In this document: piece after piece, positions 42,969-51,982 of the stretch
How the letters are laid out: the number at the start of each line of letters is the position of its first letter
Numbering within the stretch: position 1 is the stretch's first letter
Assembly (NCBI RefSeq): GCF_017433805.1
Contig: NZ_JAFRGN010000040.1
Span: 1 to 64,000 of the forward strand
Source of the DNA: Butyrivibrio sp.
GTDB lineage: Bacteria > Bacillota > Clostridia > Lachnospirales > Lachnospiraceae
Length of the DNA stretch: 64,000 bases
Direction of reading: 5' to 3'
Notes under the pieces: generated by a model
What the model saw: only the letters and a program-made list of their open reading frames with translations
Databases searched by the model: none
Told to the model about the DNA's origin: nothing
Program-made: the position numbers and the translations under genes

Positions 42969-44908
42969 AGAATATGATAGTTGTACCATTGCTGGAAGAT
43001 GTAGAAGGACCATGCAATCTTGCTGAAGTTAGCGCCTGTTGCCGGGCCTGCATCTCCGTTAACCACGTAGTTGTTGATAAATCTTGATACATAATCAGGA
43101 TCAAATACACCCTGTTTCTTCAGGAATGAAGTACTGCTGTAATCAAGCAGCTGCTCGCGAAGCGGCCCTCTGAGCCACTGATCCATAGGAACTCCGAAAC
43201 CAGTCTTGGGTCTGTCCAGAAGCTCTTTTGGAATATAGTCATAAGCAATATCCTTGAGAATATGCTTCTTGTCACCGTTATTATACTTGAACTTATGAGG
43301 TATTCTGAAGGAATACTCCATAACCGCTGTATCCATGATAGGGCATCTGGCCTCAAGTGAATACTTCATGGAAGCTCTGTCCATCTTGACCAGAATATCC
43401 TCAGGAAGATAGGTGTCCATATCAAGGAGCATCCTTCTAACCTGGAAATTGGATACGTTATAGGTGGACTCCATAGGATACAGAACCGGCGCTATATTGT
43501 CCCTGTTGTTATAATCTGTCGCGAGATACTCCGCCGCGGACATAGGAACATCCAGTGTTTCCTGTCCTGTAATAAACGCATGAGATGCTCTCACATAACC
43601 TTCAGATACAAGCTGAGTCTTGGTCTCAGGGTCTCTGTTACCAGCAACAACCTTGACTCTGAATGGCATCTTATCAAGGAGCTTACCTCCAGGAATAGGT
43701 ATCTGACCGATTCCATTCACAATGGCACCTGGAATCTCCAATAACTGTGCCTGTCTTACATTCTCATAAATATTATATCCGCAGAAAAACTCATCTCCGC
43801 CATCACCAGAAAGAGCAACTGTAACATCTTTCTTGGCAAGCTTACTAACTAGCATTGATGGAATCTCTGAGTTATCAGCAAAAGGCTCATCGTAGTACTG
43901 AGGAATACTGCTGACAAGGTCAAACATTTCCTTCTCAGTGATGTACAACTCTGTGTGATCTGTTCCAAGGTGAGCTGCCACCTCTTTTGCATAAGCTGCT
44001 TCATTGTACTGGGGAACGTCAAAGCCTATGCAGAAGGTCTTAACTGGCTTATCAGATAATTCCTGAGCAATCGCAGTTACAAGTGAAGAGTCATAACCAC
44101 CTGAAAGGAATGTTCCAAGAGGTACATCAGCGATCATTCTGCCTGCTACTGAGTGCCTAAGGCGCTGCTTAAGTCCCTCTTTGGCCTCCTCATAGCTTGT
44201 TACAGGATTAGCGCTTTCTCTTGCGTATACTTCCTTAACATCCCAGTACTTCCACTTCTTGATACTGCCGTTTCTAAATTTAAGAATAGTTCCAGCTTCG
44301 AGCTTGTATACATCCTTAAAGATAGTGTCAGGTGCTGAAATATACTGATTGTACAGATATCTAGGAAGGAGCTGTCTTCTGATCTCGCCCTTAAAGCCAG
44401 GACACTTCATGATTGGCTTAAGCTCTGAGCCAAACACAATATTTCCGTTATCAAGCCAGTAAAAGAGAGGTTTTTTACCAATCCTATCTCTTATAAGATA
44501 AACATCCTGAGTCTCTCTGTCATAGATGGCGATTGCAAACATACCGTGGATATGGTCCACCATCTGAATGCCCCATCTCATATAGGCTGCGATGATAACC
44601 TCTGTATCACAAGTAGACTTAAATGGATAACCATTAAGCTCTTCCTTGAGTTCAAGGAAGTTATATATTTCTCCGTTAAAGACAATTGAAATACGGCCAT
44701 TTGCTGAATGCATTGGCTGATGTCCAAGAGGTGACAGATCCAGAATGGAAAGTCTCCTCTGCGCAAGACCTATGCTATATCCATCTGTACCCTCATATAT
44801 AGCAAGTCCACTATCATTAGGACCACGATGATACATAGTGTCATTCATGATCCTCAAATCATCTTCTGATATTCTCTTTTTAGATATATATCCGCAAATT
44901 CCACACAT
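42965..44908 (-). CDS. AsnB-type glutamine-dependent amidotransferase (second copy)
   Basis: A 647-aa enzyme of the same family as the gene at 37201-39093. MCGICGYI provides Cys2; NGEIYNFLELKEEL, RDRIGKKPLFYW, the ATP loop SGGYDSSL and SGDGGDEFFCGYN are intact. The two copies differ widely in sequence, so they are not a recent duplication and probably have different substrates. It sits between two similar GT4 genes. Amidation of hexosaminuronic acids is the likely role (inference); asparagine synthesis remains possible. Confidence 0.88.
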   Translation of the reverse strand: MCGICGYISKKRISEDDLRIMNDTMYHRGPNDSGLAIYEGTDGYSIGLAQRRLSILDLSPLGHQPMHSANGRISIVFNGEIYNFLELKEELNGYPFKSTCDTEVIIAAYMRWGIQMVDHIHGMFAIAIYDRETQDVYLIRDRIGKKPLFYWLDNGNIVFGSELKPIMKCPGFKGEIRRQLLPRYLYNQYISAPDTIFKDVYKLEAGTILKFRNGSIKKWKYWDVKEVYARESANPVTSYEEAKEGLKQRLRHSVAGRMIADVPLGTFLSGGYDSSLVTAIAQELSDKPVKTFCIGFDVPQYNEAAYAKEVAAHLGTDHTELYITEKEMFDLVSSIPQYYDEPFADNSEIPSMLVSKLAKKDVTVALSGDGGDEFFCGYNIYENVRQAQLLEIPGAIVNGIGQIPIPGGKLLDKMPFRVKVVAGNRDPETKTQLVSEGYVRASHAFITGQETLDVPMSAAEYLATDYNNRDNIAPVLYPMESTYNVSNFQVRRMLLDMDTYLPEDILVKMDRASMKYSLEARCPIMDTAVMEYSFRIPHKFKYNNGDKKHILKDIAYDYIPKELLDRPKTGFGVPMDQWLRGPLREQLLDYSSTSFLKKQGVFDPDYVSRFINNYVVNGDAGPATGANFSKIAWSFYIFQQWYNYHIL

Positions 44909-44928
44909 GTACTATTTTTGCTCCAATA

Positions 44929-46029
44929 TTATTTGTTGGTCACCTTCTGAAGATAGTTTTTCCACTGTTCAAAGATTGCATCTATGCTGGCTATCTGTTC
45001 AATCTCTTTGGCCTTCTGGCCCATTTTATCCGCTAGCTCTTTATTCTCAATAAGGGTGTTCATCCTGTCTGCCAGAGCATCCTCATCCCCAACAGGGATA
45101 AGAAAACCATTCTCACCATCTCTGATGACAGCAGCTGGGCCACCACAAGGGCAGTCAGTTGCCACAACCGGCATTCCCATAGCCATGGCTTCCAAAAGTG
45201 AGTTAGGCATTCCCTCATAGTCTGAAGAATATGCATAAATCTCACCCTTAGGGATTTCCTCATCAAGAGTACTGCAAGGTCCCATGAGATGAACAAAGCT
45301 CTCTGCATTGTTGTCTGCTATAATTTTCTCCAGAATCTCCTTGGTTCCATCAAGTGAATCTGGTCCGTAAATTTTGAGCTCATAATCAGGGTGTTTGTCA
45401 TGCACCTTAAGGAATGCTCTGACAAGCATTGGCTGATTCTTAAAATCCACAAGTCTTGCGTGATGAACTACGCATTTATCTGGTGTCTTACTCCTACTAA
45501 CCGCAAAATACCTGGGATTAATAGGATTCATAATTATAATGGAATTATCCTGTAAATATGGTTTAAAGAATTCTCTCTGCTCCTGAGTCTGGAAAACACA
45601 TCCAGCAGCCTTAGGAAACAGACATTTGATCTGAATCGTATCAGAAAAGGCATCGTAATACCCTATAGGATTGATTCGAACAGAAATAACAACTGGTATC
45701 TTACTATTTCCTGCTGCCATGAGGGCTCTGTAGTTGGCCCTGTGTGCAAACGCAACAAGAACATCTGGCTGATACTCTTTGACAAATTCTTTGAGATATT
45801 TAACTCGTAAGAGGAACTTAGTCACTCTGCTCTTTTTCTCATCGCCCTCGCGAAGTCCAACGTGAACTCTTGTCACTCTCTCATCGAGCTCGAATTCGTT
45901 CTCATCGTACCACTCTGTGGCAACATATACTTTTATTCCCTCCTGTGCAAAACGGTTCGCAAGGTTGGAAACAACCCTCTCTGCACCGCCCTGACAGAGG
46001 CAGTTCAAATGAAATGCAATAGACTTCAT
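44929..46029 (-). CDS. GT4 family glycosyltransferase
   Basis: A 366-aa GT-B enzyme: FHLNCLCQGGAERVVSNLANRF at the start and SDYEGMPNSLLEAMAMGMPVVATDCPCGGPAAVI near 265 as donor motif. The shared CPCGGP suffix and GAERV prefix make it close to the GT4 at 41733-42968. Soluble, probably peripheral on the membrane. Donor unknown. Confidence 0.9.
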   Translation of the reverse strand: MKSIAFHLNCLCQGGAERVVSNLANRFAQEGIKVYVATEWYDENEFELDERVTRVHVGLREGDEKKSRVTKFLLRVKYLKEFVKEYQPDVLVAFAHRANYRALMAAGNSKIPVVISVRINPIGYYDAFSDTIQIKCLFPKAAGCVFQTQEQREFFKPYLQDNSIIIMNPINPRYFAVSRSKTPDKCVVHHARLVDFKNQPMLVRAFLKVHDKHPDYELKIYGPDSLDGTKEILEKIIADNNAESFVHLMGPCSTLDEEIPKGEIYAYSSDYEGMPNSLLEAMAMGMPVVATDCPCGGPAAVIRDGENGFLIPVGDEDALADRMNTLIENKELADKMGQKAKEIEQIASIDAIFEQWKNYLQKVTNK

Positions 46030-46041
46030 AAATAAGTGATC

Positions 46042-47241
46042 CTATTCATACCTTCTGAGTATCTCATGGATACTGTCTCTGTATTTATCAGGAGTATATA
46101 GTAATGCTCGCTCATACGCCTTACTACTATAATACTCTCGCTTGTCGCCCCTCTCAAGTAAGCTGCAGATGGCATCAGCAAGGACTCTCTCGCCATCAGT
46201 AATATGATCCGGATCCATATCCACATTCTCGTCCATATCAGGTACAAGAACGCCATACTCTCCTTCTATAGTAACATCTGTTGATGCTCCATCTGGTTTC
46301 TCAGAAAGGAGCTTGTTATATTCCTCATCTGAAAGAAGAATCTCTCTTGGTCCTGTCTTACAATCCGCTGAGATAACCGGCATCTCCATAGCCATAGCCT
46401 CAAGTACGGCATTAGGAAAGCCCTCATGATTGGAGCTGCATACATAGATATCTCCAAGAGCCACATATGGAAATGGATTCTTCCTTACACCTGGAAACTG
46501 CGCTTTACCTTCTACTCCAAGCTTTTTGGCAAGCTCTTCATAAGCGCTCCAGTCTCCTGCCCCAAGTACAATAAGTCTTGCCTCAGGATGCTTTTTATAC
46601 ACAAGTGAAAAAGCCTTAAGCAGATGCCACATTCCCTTTATGTAATCATTTCTGCCCATTGTAGCAATGACCTTAACGTCCTGTCCTTCAAATGGGTAAT
46701 CTGAAACTTCTTCGCTGGCCTTTTTCTCTACATCTATCACATCAAGTGGATTGTAGATAAAAGAACTCTTATCGTAGCCATAGTCATCTAAGAGCTGTCT
46801 CATGATTTCTCTTGAGCAGGACAAAACCTGATCAGACTTTTTGCAAAAGAGCTTAACCTGATCTGGTCTTTCCATATCAGTCTGACACCTCAGTCCTGTC
46901 AGAACCTTTTCTTTTCCTCTGGACAGAACATTCACATAATTGGCTGAGCTTCCAAAGCTATAGGAAATATCTATTTTAAGCTCTTTCTTTTTCTGTTTAA
47001 CCTTGGCTATACGCCTCAATATGTTAGTAACCTTGTTGACAATGCCTTTCTTGGCAGGCACATCTATGTCCACAATATTAAGCCCTGTAATATCATAATT
47101 GATATCCTTAGAGCTGAAGATAAGAACATATACGTTATAATACTGCTGCATCAGTCTCGCAGTAGCTACACATACTCGCTCAAAACCGCCCTGATGGAGC
47201 ATGGGCACCATGAGCATCAGATTCTTTTTGGTGGCATCCAT
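46042..47241 (-). CDS. GT4 family glycosyltransferase
   Basis: A 399-aa GT-B enzyme with MLHQGGFERVCVATARLM at the start and SNHEGFPNAVLEAMAMEMPVISADCKTGPREIL near 280. The TGPREIL ending and an acidic insert (~330-355, EYGVLVPDMDENVDMD) are typical of Firmicutes capsule GT4 proteins related to GalNAc/Gal transferases. Its ATG overlaps the upstream gene's stop by one base (TAATG). Confidence 0.88.
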   Translation of the reverse strand: MDATKKNLMLMVPMLHQGGFERVCVATARLMQQYYNVYVLIFSSKDINYDITGLNIVDIDVPAKKGIVNKVTNILRRIAKVKQKKKELKIDISYSFGSSANYVNVLSRGKEKVLTGLRCQTDMERPDQVKLFCKKSDQVLSCSREIMRQLLDDYGYDKSSFIYNPLDVIDVEKKASEEVSDYPFEGQDVKVIATMGRNDYIKGMWHLLKAFSLVYKKHPEARLIVLGAGDWSAYEELAKKLGVEGKAQFPGVRKNPFPYVALGDIYVCSSNHEGFPNAVLEAMAMEMPVISADCKTGPREILLSDEEYNKLLSEKPDGASTDVTIEGEYGVLVPDMDENVDMDPDHITDGERVLADAICSLLERGDKREYYSSKAYERALLYTPDKYRDSIHEILRRYE

Positions 47242-48683
47242 TAAAAATGTCCTCTTTCATAGAAAAAGCCCATTAATTTGGCCTGAGCTTTTACATCAAA
47301 GCCTGCTGCTCTCAACTTATTCTGTATATAGTCAGATGACTGAGAACGGTCACCGATTGAATACTCAATGGCTCTGTGCAGTTCTCTTTCTGCCTTGGGA
47401 ACATTGACCTTTTCAAAGCCAGTTCCTTCATCAAGAAGGTCAAAGTCAGGCATATCCTCTGTTTCAAATATACTCTCCGGTCTCTCACCTGCTATAGCTG
47501 TAAGTGTCTTATTGAGCTTGATCTCTTCCTGAAGAGCATCGCTGTGATAATCCTCATGGAAAAGAAGATCGTCCAATATCTTCCTTGCCCAGTCTCTTGG
47601 CTCTGAGTTGATACTGCGCATAGATACAAGCTCTGTCGCATTTACTTCCGGAGTGACAGCATCTGACACAAGACACTGAAGTCCTGCTGCCTGAGCTTCT
47701 ACAACGCTTCCTGGAAGTCCCTCATATCTGGAAGGGAAGCAGAAATAGTCCATAGCCTGGTAATACTCACTGGCATTACTCTTATTTCCTGCAAAGATAC
47801 AACGGTCATATATGTGAAGCCTGTCAGCAAGCTTCTTCATATCATCAAATAAAGGTCCCTTACCCAGCATCAAAAGCCTTACTCGCATGCCATGAAGCAT
47901 ACTGTACTGGTTAAGATCATCATTATCAAGGATCCTGCATACCTGCGCAAAGACATTAAGAAGGAACTCATGGTTCTTGGCATATCTAAAGCTTCCAACA
48001 TGTCCAATAACCAGCGCATTGCTAACTCCAAGCTCTTTTCTTATCTTGTCTCTGACAGCCTCGTTATAAGCAAAGTGGCCCAGATCAATTGCGTTAGGAA
48101 TTATCCTTACATTGCCTGCATTGACCATATCCTTGCCAAATACTGATATTCCAGCTTCTCTTGAGCACGCGAAGTTATAATCAGTAAGTCCTTCTCTCTG
48201 AAGAGGTGCCCTGAAGATCTTGGTGGCAATTCCTTTGACACCATTATCTACTCCTGCGCTTCTGGCATGAGCAATACAGATTGGAATTCCAGACTTTCTG
48301 GCAATAGGAAGATAAATAGCTGCAGTACTTGTCATGTGTCCCTGAACCATCTTCCATTCGCCCTGATGCTCCTTGAACACCCTCTTAAGTGCAGCTTTAT
48401 ATTCTACAAGATTTGTTCCAACAAACTTAGGGACGCAGAAAATTCTGCCTCCCAACTTTTTAACGCTATTATCAAAATAGTCCGGCTCCCTGACTGCCAT
48501 AAGTTCATCAGAAGTCGGACTTTTTTTACCTGTTTTTTCTGGCGAGTAGTGTACTAGGAAATCAAATTGTATCTTGTCCCTGTCCATATTGCGATAGAGA
48601 TCAATGATACGGCACTCTGCTCCACCAACGCCAAGTCCCCCTAATACGTGGAGTATACGTATTTGTCCATACCCGTATTCCAT
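47241..48683 (-). CDS. GT4 family glycosyltransferase
   Basis: A 480-aa GT-B enzyme (EpsF-like): ILHVLGGLGVGGAECRIIDLYR at the start, IGHVGSFRYAKNHEFLL near 210 and CFPSRYEGLPGSVVEAQAAGLQCLVSDAV near 310. A C-terminal helical extension of ~60 residues follows the usual fold. ATG at 48683 is preferred since GGTGG lies five bases upstream; a GTG nine bases earlier is badly spaced. Donor unknown. Confidence 0.87.
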   Translation of the reverse strand: MEYGYGQIRILHVLGGLGVGGAECRIIDLYRNMDRDKIQFDFLVHYSPEKTGKKSPTSDELMAVREPDYFDNSVKKLGGRIFCVPKFVGTNLVEYKAALKRVFKEHQGEWKMVQGHMTSTAAIYLPIARKSGIPICIAHARSAGVDNGVKGIATKIFRAPLQREGLTDYNFACSREAGISVFGKDMVNAGNVRIIPNAIDLGHFAYNEAVRDKIRKELGVSNALVIGHVGSFRYAKNHEFLLNVFAQVCRILDNDDLNQYSMLHGMRVRLLMLGKGPLFDDMKKLADRLHIYDRCIFAGNKSNASEYYQAMDYFCFPSRYEGLPGSVVEAQAAGLQCLVSDAVTPEVNATELVSMRSINSEPRDWARKILDDLLFHEDYHSDALQEEIKLNKTLTAIAGERPESIFETEDMPDFDLLDEGTGFEKVNVPKAERELHRAIEYSIGDRSQSSDYIQNKLRAAGFDVKAQAKLMGFFYERGHF

Positions 48684-48694
48684 ATGATCCACCC

Positions 48695-49444
48695 TTATTT
48701 CTTAGAAAGGTTCCTCTTTAATCTGACTGCAAGATATTTAGCCTTGGCAGTCATATATTCCTGGGCTTCTTCCTTAAGCCCACGCATTTTAGCATCGTAA
48801 TGCAAAAATTCGTCATAGGATACCACATCTGCTCTGTCAAACAGTTTATCTAGATTATCAAAATCCCTGTTGGACATGGTTGCTGCATGGTATACAAATG
48901 TCACGATTCCCTCTTCCTTGCTGGAAAGAGTCTTGGATTTGCTGATAGAAATAGGATAAAAAATCATTCCTTCCCTTTCATATGGGTGGATTCCAAATCC
49001 ATCAGTAATCCTGTAAAAACCATTTACCTTAAGAGCTTTCAGAGTGTTCTTGTCAAAAGAGTGTGATGGCGCCATAAAGAAGTCTGTGATGATTCCATGA
49101 CTCTTTAAGATGCGCTTTCCCTCTCTGATCATCTCATCCTGTCTGGGATAAGGAACGCCTGCAAACTCTGACTTGTCTCCAATAGGAAACATTCCAGGTT
49201 CCCTGGTAGTATATACATGATTATATCCATGCATGGCTACTACCCAGCCTTGCTGCTGGAGGCCTCTGATGTACTCCCAGAAGTCCTCTCTGGGTGCACT
49301 CTTTTTTAATTTCTTATCCTGATTATCAGGCACCACACCTATCAAGGGTTTGATTCCATGCTTGTCCAGAATCGCCTTGAATTTGTAGAACTTTTCAAAG
49401 TCCATATCTGGTGTGATGTCATCCATTCTAATAGTTATCTTCAT
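48695..49444 (-). CDS. polysaccharide deacetylase-like protein (DUF2334)
   Basis: A 249-aa NodB-fold-like protein. The start RMDDI supplies the catalytic/metal Asp pair (8-9), VAMHGYNH supplies His72 and His76, and FFMAPSHSF near 140 and FVYHAATM near 200 the later motifs, matching the DUF2334/polysaccharide deacetylase group. No signal peptide, so it would act on cytoplasmic sugar-lipid intermediates, removing an N-acetyl group. It overlaps the TviC-like gene by 4 bp. Confidence 0.8.
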   Translation of the reverse strand: MKITIRMDDITPDMDFEKFYKFKAILDKHGIKPLIGVVPDNQDKKLKKSAPREDFWEYIRGLQQQGWVVAMHGYNHVYTTREPGMFPIGDKSEFAGVPYPRQDEMIREGKRILKSHGIITDFFMAPSHSFDKNTLKALKVNGFYRITDGFGIHPYEREGMIFYPISISKSKTLSSKEEGIVTFVYHAATMSNRDFDNLDKLFDRADVVSYDEFLHYDAKMRGLKEEAQEYMTAKAKYLAVRLKRNLSKK

Positions 49445-50415
49445 AAATTCTCTTTATACCATTCAATGGCCAGTTCAATTCCAGCCTTGAAATCATAAGA
49501 TGGGTCATAGCCAAGATTCTGTCTAGCCTTGGAAATATCAGCATTAGAATCTCTGATATCACCAGCACGAGGTGGTCCAAAGATTGGCTCTACGTCCATT
49601 CCAAGTGCGCCTGTAAGATGATGATATACATCTATAAGGAATTCTCTTCCGCCTGCACCGATATTGTAAGCTTCACCAGCTGCCTCAGAAGAAGCAAGGC
49701 ATGCGCGAAGGTTACCTTCGATAACATTATCAACGTATGTAAAGTCTCTTGACTGCTTACCATCGCCATTGATAGTTGGTGTCTCGCCATTCATGAGCTG
49801 ACGAAGGAACTTAGGAATAACGGCTGCATATGCACCATTAGGATCCTGTCTTCTACCGACTACATTGAAGTATCTAAGTCCATAGGTATCAAGACCATAG
49901 AGCTTCTTGTAAAGCTTACCGTACTCCTCATCAGTCTTCTTGGTAAGAGCATATGGTGAAAGAACATTTCCTTCCTGGCCTTCCTTCTTAGGAAGAACAG
50001 TAGAATCTCCATAAACAGATGAGCTTGAAGCATATACGAACTTCTTAACTCCGTTCTGTCTTGATGCTTCCATCATGTTAAGAGTTCCTCTGATATTGAT
50101 CTCCTCGTACAAAAGAGGCATCTCGATACTTCTAGGAACACTTCCCCAGGCTGCTTCATTAAGAACATAGTCAACGCCCTTAGTAGCTTCCATACATGCA
50201 TCAAGATCTCTGATGTCCTTCTCGATGAATGTGAAATTAGGATTGCTCATGAAAGGCTGAATATTCTCAATATGTCCTGTTGAGAGGTTATCCAAACATC
50301 TTACTGTATAGCCCATCTCAAGAAGAGCCTCACATATATTGGAACCGATAAAGCCAGCTCCGCCAGTTACAAGGAAGACAGAGCCTTCCGGAAATTTTAA
50401 ATCTCTAAAACCCAT
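49441..50415 (-). CDS. tviC: UDP-GlcNAc/UDP-GlcNAcA C4-epimerase, TviC/WbpP type
   Basis: A 324-aa extended short-chain dehydrogenase. GGAGFIGSN is the NAD loop; YASSSSVYGD and Tyr155-x3-Lys159 (SPYALTKK) form the catalytic site. The segments EAAWGSVPRSIE and RYFNVVGRRQDPNGAYAAVIP are the specific signature of the TviC/WbpP group, which interconverts UDP-GlcNAc(A) and UDP-GalNAc(A). With the adjacent TviB-like dehydrogenase it should give UDP-GalNAcA. ATG at 50415 follows AAGGAG; the in-frame ATG at 50472 has no ribosome site. Confidence 0.9.
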   Translation of the reverse strand: MGFRDLKFPEGSVFLVTGGAGFIGSNICEALLEMGYTVRCLDNLSTGHIENIQPFMSNPNFTFIEKDIRDLDACMEATKGVDYVLNEAAWGSVPRSIEMPLLYEEINIRGTLNMMEASRQNGVKKFVYASSSSVYGDSTVLPKKEGQEGNVLSPYALTKKTDEEYGKLYKKLYGLDTYGLRYFNVVGRRQDPNGAYAAVIPKFLRQLMNGETPTINGDGKQSRDFTYVDNVIEGNLRACLASSEAAGEAYNIGAGGREFLIDVYHHLTGALGMDVEPIFGPPRAGDIRDSNADISKARQNLGYDPSYDFKAGIELAIEWYKENL

Positions 50416-50446
50416 TGTAATTCTCCTTAAAACACATATGATATAC

Positions 50447-50585
50447 GCATGACTCCACTTCGTTCTCGTCATGCTGCAAACATTCGAAAATCGAAATACT
50501 CATTTCATTCGCATTTCTTTTTTTCTCATGTTTGTTCAGTCTTCATGGTCATAAAAATTATCATGCAAGCATGAAATTTTCATGA
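50447..50585. promoter_or_regulatory. spacer with three inverted repeats
   Basis: The 190-bp gap between tviB and tviC is the longest in the operon. It holds GCATGAC/GTCATGC (50447-50453/50468-50474), TTCGA/TCGAA (50483-50495) and a longer imperfect hairpin TCAT...CATGC-AA-GCATG...ATGA (50549-50585). The last could be an attenuator or processing site; there is no clear U-tract and no convincing promoter. Confidence 0.45.
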
Positions 50586-50605
50586 CTTTGAATCCTTATA
50601 TCATA

Positions 50606-51922
50606 TTACAATCTCCAATAGTCGAACTCAGGAGCCTTGTAATCCTCAAGGTTGTACATTCCCTTAAGATCCATGAATACCTTAACCTTGTTGTCCTTGT
50701 TAAAGAACTTAGCAATATCTGCAGGCTTGTAGTCCTTGAAGTCCTCATGAGCAACAGCCATGATAACTGCATCCATATCCTTAACGTCATCAAGTGAATC
50801 GAATTCAATGCCGTAAAGTCTCTTAGCCTCATCTGAATCTGCCTGAGGATCAACTACTACTGGCTTGATTCCATACTCACCGAGCTCATTGTAGATGTCG
50901 ATGATCTTGGTATTACGTGTATCTGGGCAGTTTTCCTTGAATGTGAATCCGAGGATTGCTACCTTAGCATTCTTAACAGCTACATCTGCTGCAATAAGTC
51001 TCTTAACGCATGCCTCTGCAATATACTTACCCATGTCATCATTGATACGACGACCTGAGAGAATGATCTGTGAGTGATATCCAAGCTCCTCAGCCTTGTA
51101 TGTAAGGTAATAAGGATCAACACCGATACAGTGTCCACCTACAAGACCTGGTCTGAATGGAAGGAAGTTCCACTTTGTTCCAGCTGCCTCGAGAACGCTC
51201 TTTGTGTCGATTCCCATCTTGTTGAAGATGATTGAAAGCTCGTTCATGAAAGCGATATTGATATCACGCTGTGAGTTCTCGATAACCTTGGCAGCCTCAG
51301 CAACCTTGATTGACTGAGCCTTATATACGCCTGCAAGTGCTACAAGACTGTAAACATTTGCAACCTCTTCAAGAGTCTCTTCATCCATACCAGAAACAAT
51401 CTTGGTAATTGTATCAAGTCTGTGTACCTTGTCACCTGGGTTGATACGCTCTGGTGAATATCCAACTTTGAAGTCTACGCCACACTTAAGGCCTGACTCC
51501 TGCTCAAGGATAGGAACGCATACATCCTCAGTAACACCAGGATATACTGTTGACTCGTATACTACGATTGATCCCTTTGTAAGGTACTTACCAAGGGTAT
51601 GGCTTGCTCCCTCAACTGGTGAAAGATCAGGAGTATGATCGTCATTAACAGGTGTAGGAACTGCTACAACGTGGAATTTACACTCCTTAAGCTTCTCAGG
51701 ATCTGCTGTAAACTCTACAGTTGTCTCCTTGATAGCATCATCACCAACTTCTCTTGTTGGGTCGATTCCTCTCTTGTACATGTCAACCTTGGCAGCATTG
51801 AAATCATAACCTACTACCTTGATCTTCTTGGCATAAGCTACAGCAATAGGCATACCAACGTAGCCAAGACCAACTAATGACAGCTTCTCTTCTCCAGCAA
51901 GGAGCTTTTCATATAAACTCAT
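50606..51922 (-). CDS. tviB: UDP-GlcNAc 6-dehydrogenase, TviB type
   Basis: A 438-aa nucleotide-sugar dehydrogenase. SLVGLGYVGMPIA is the NAD loop, VYESTVYPG the UDP-binding strand, and Cys265 in GGHCIGVDPYYL the catalytic thiol. The wording (TYKAEELGYHSQIILSGRRIND) is that of the TviB/WbpO group oxidising UDP-GlcNAc or UDP-GalNAc at C6 to the uronic acid, rather than UDP-glucose dehydrogenase. Strong CGGAGG before ATG. With tviC it forms the two-step UDP-GalNAcA route known from the Salmonella Vi capsule. Confidence 0.93.
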   Translation of the reverse strand: MSLYEKLLAGEEKLSLVGLGYVGMPIAVAYAKKIKVVGYDFNAAKVDMYKRGIDPTREVGDDAIKETTVEFTADPEKLKECKFHVVAVPTPVNDDHTPDLSPVEGASHTLGKYLTKGSIVVYESTVYPGVTEDVCVPILEQESGLKCGVDFKVGYSPERINPGDKVHRLDTITKIVSGMDEETLEEVANVYSLVALAGVYKAQSIKVAEAAKVIENSQRDINIAFMNELSIIFNKMGIDTKSVLEAAGTKWNFLPFRPGLVGGHCIGVDPYYLTYKAEELGYHSQIILSGRRINDDMGKYIAEACVKRLIAADVAVKNAKVAILGFTFKENCPDTRNTKIIDIYNELGEYGIKPVVVDPQADSDEAKRLYGIEFDSLDDVKDMDAVIMAVAHEDFKDYKPADIAKFFNKDNKVKVFMDLKGMYNLEDYKAPEFDYWRL

Positions 51923-51982
51923 AATATTTCCTCCGAAATAAAAGTGTCTTTTTTCACATACTCCAATATTATACTACGTATG

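Noticed and set aside
46026..46256. A 76-codon minus-strand frame inside the GT4 gene at 46042-47241
   Set aside because: It is an alternative reading frame of a gene with clear GT4 motifs and has no start signal.
50416..50472. Longer tviC protein starting at the in-frame ATG at 50472
   Set aside because: No ribosome site there, and the added residues do not resemble the family; AAGGAG sits correctly before the ATG at 50415.
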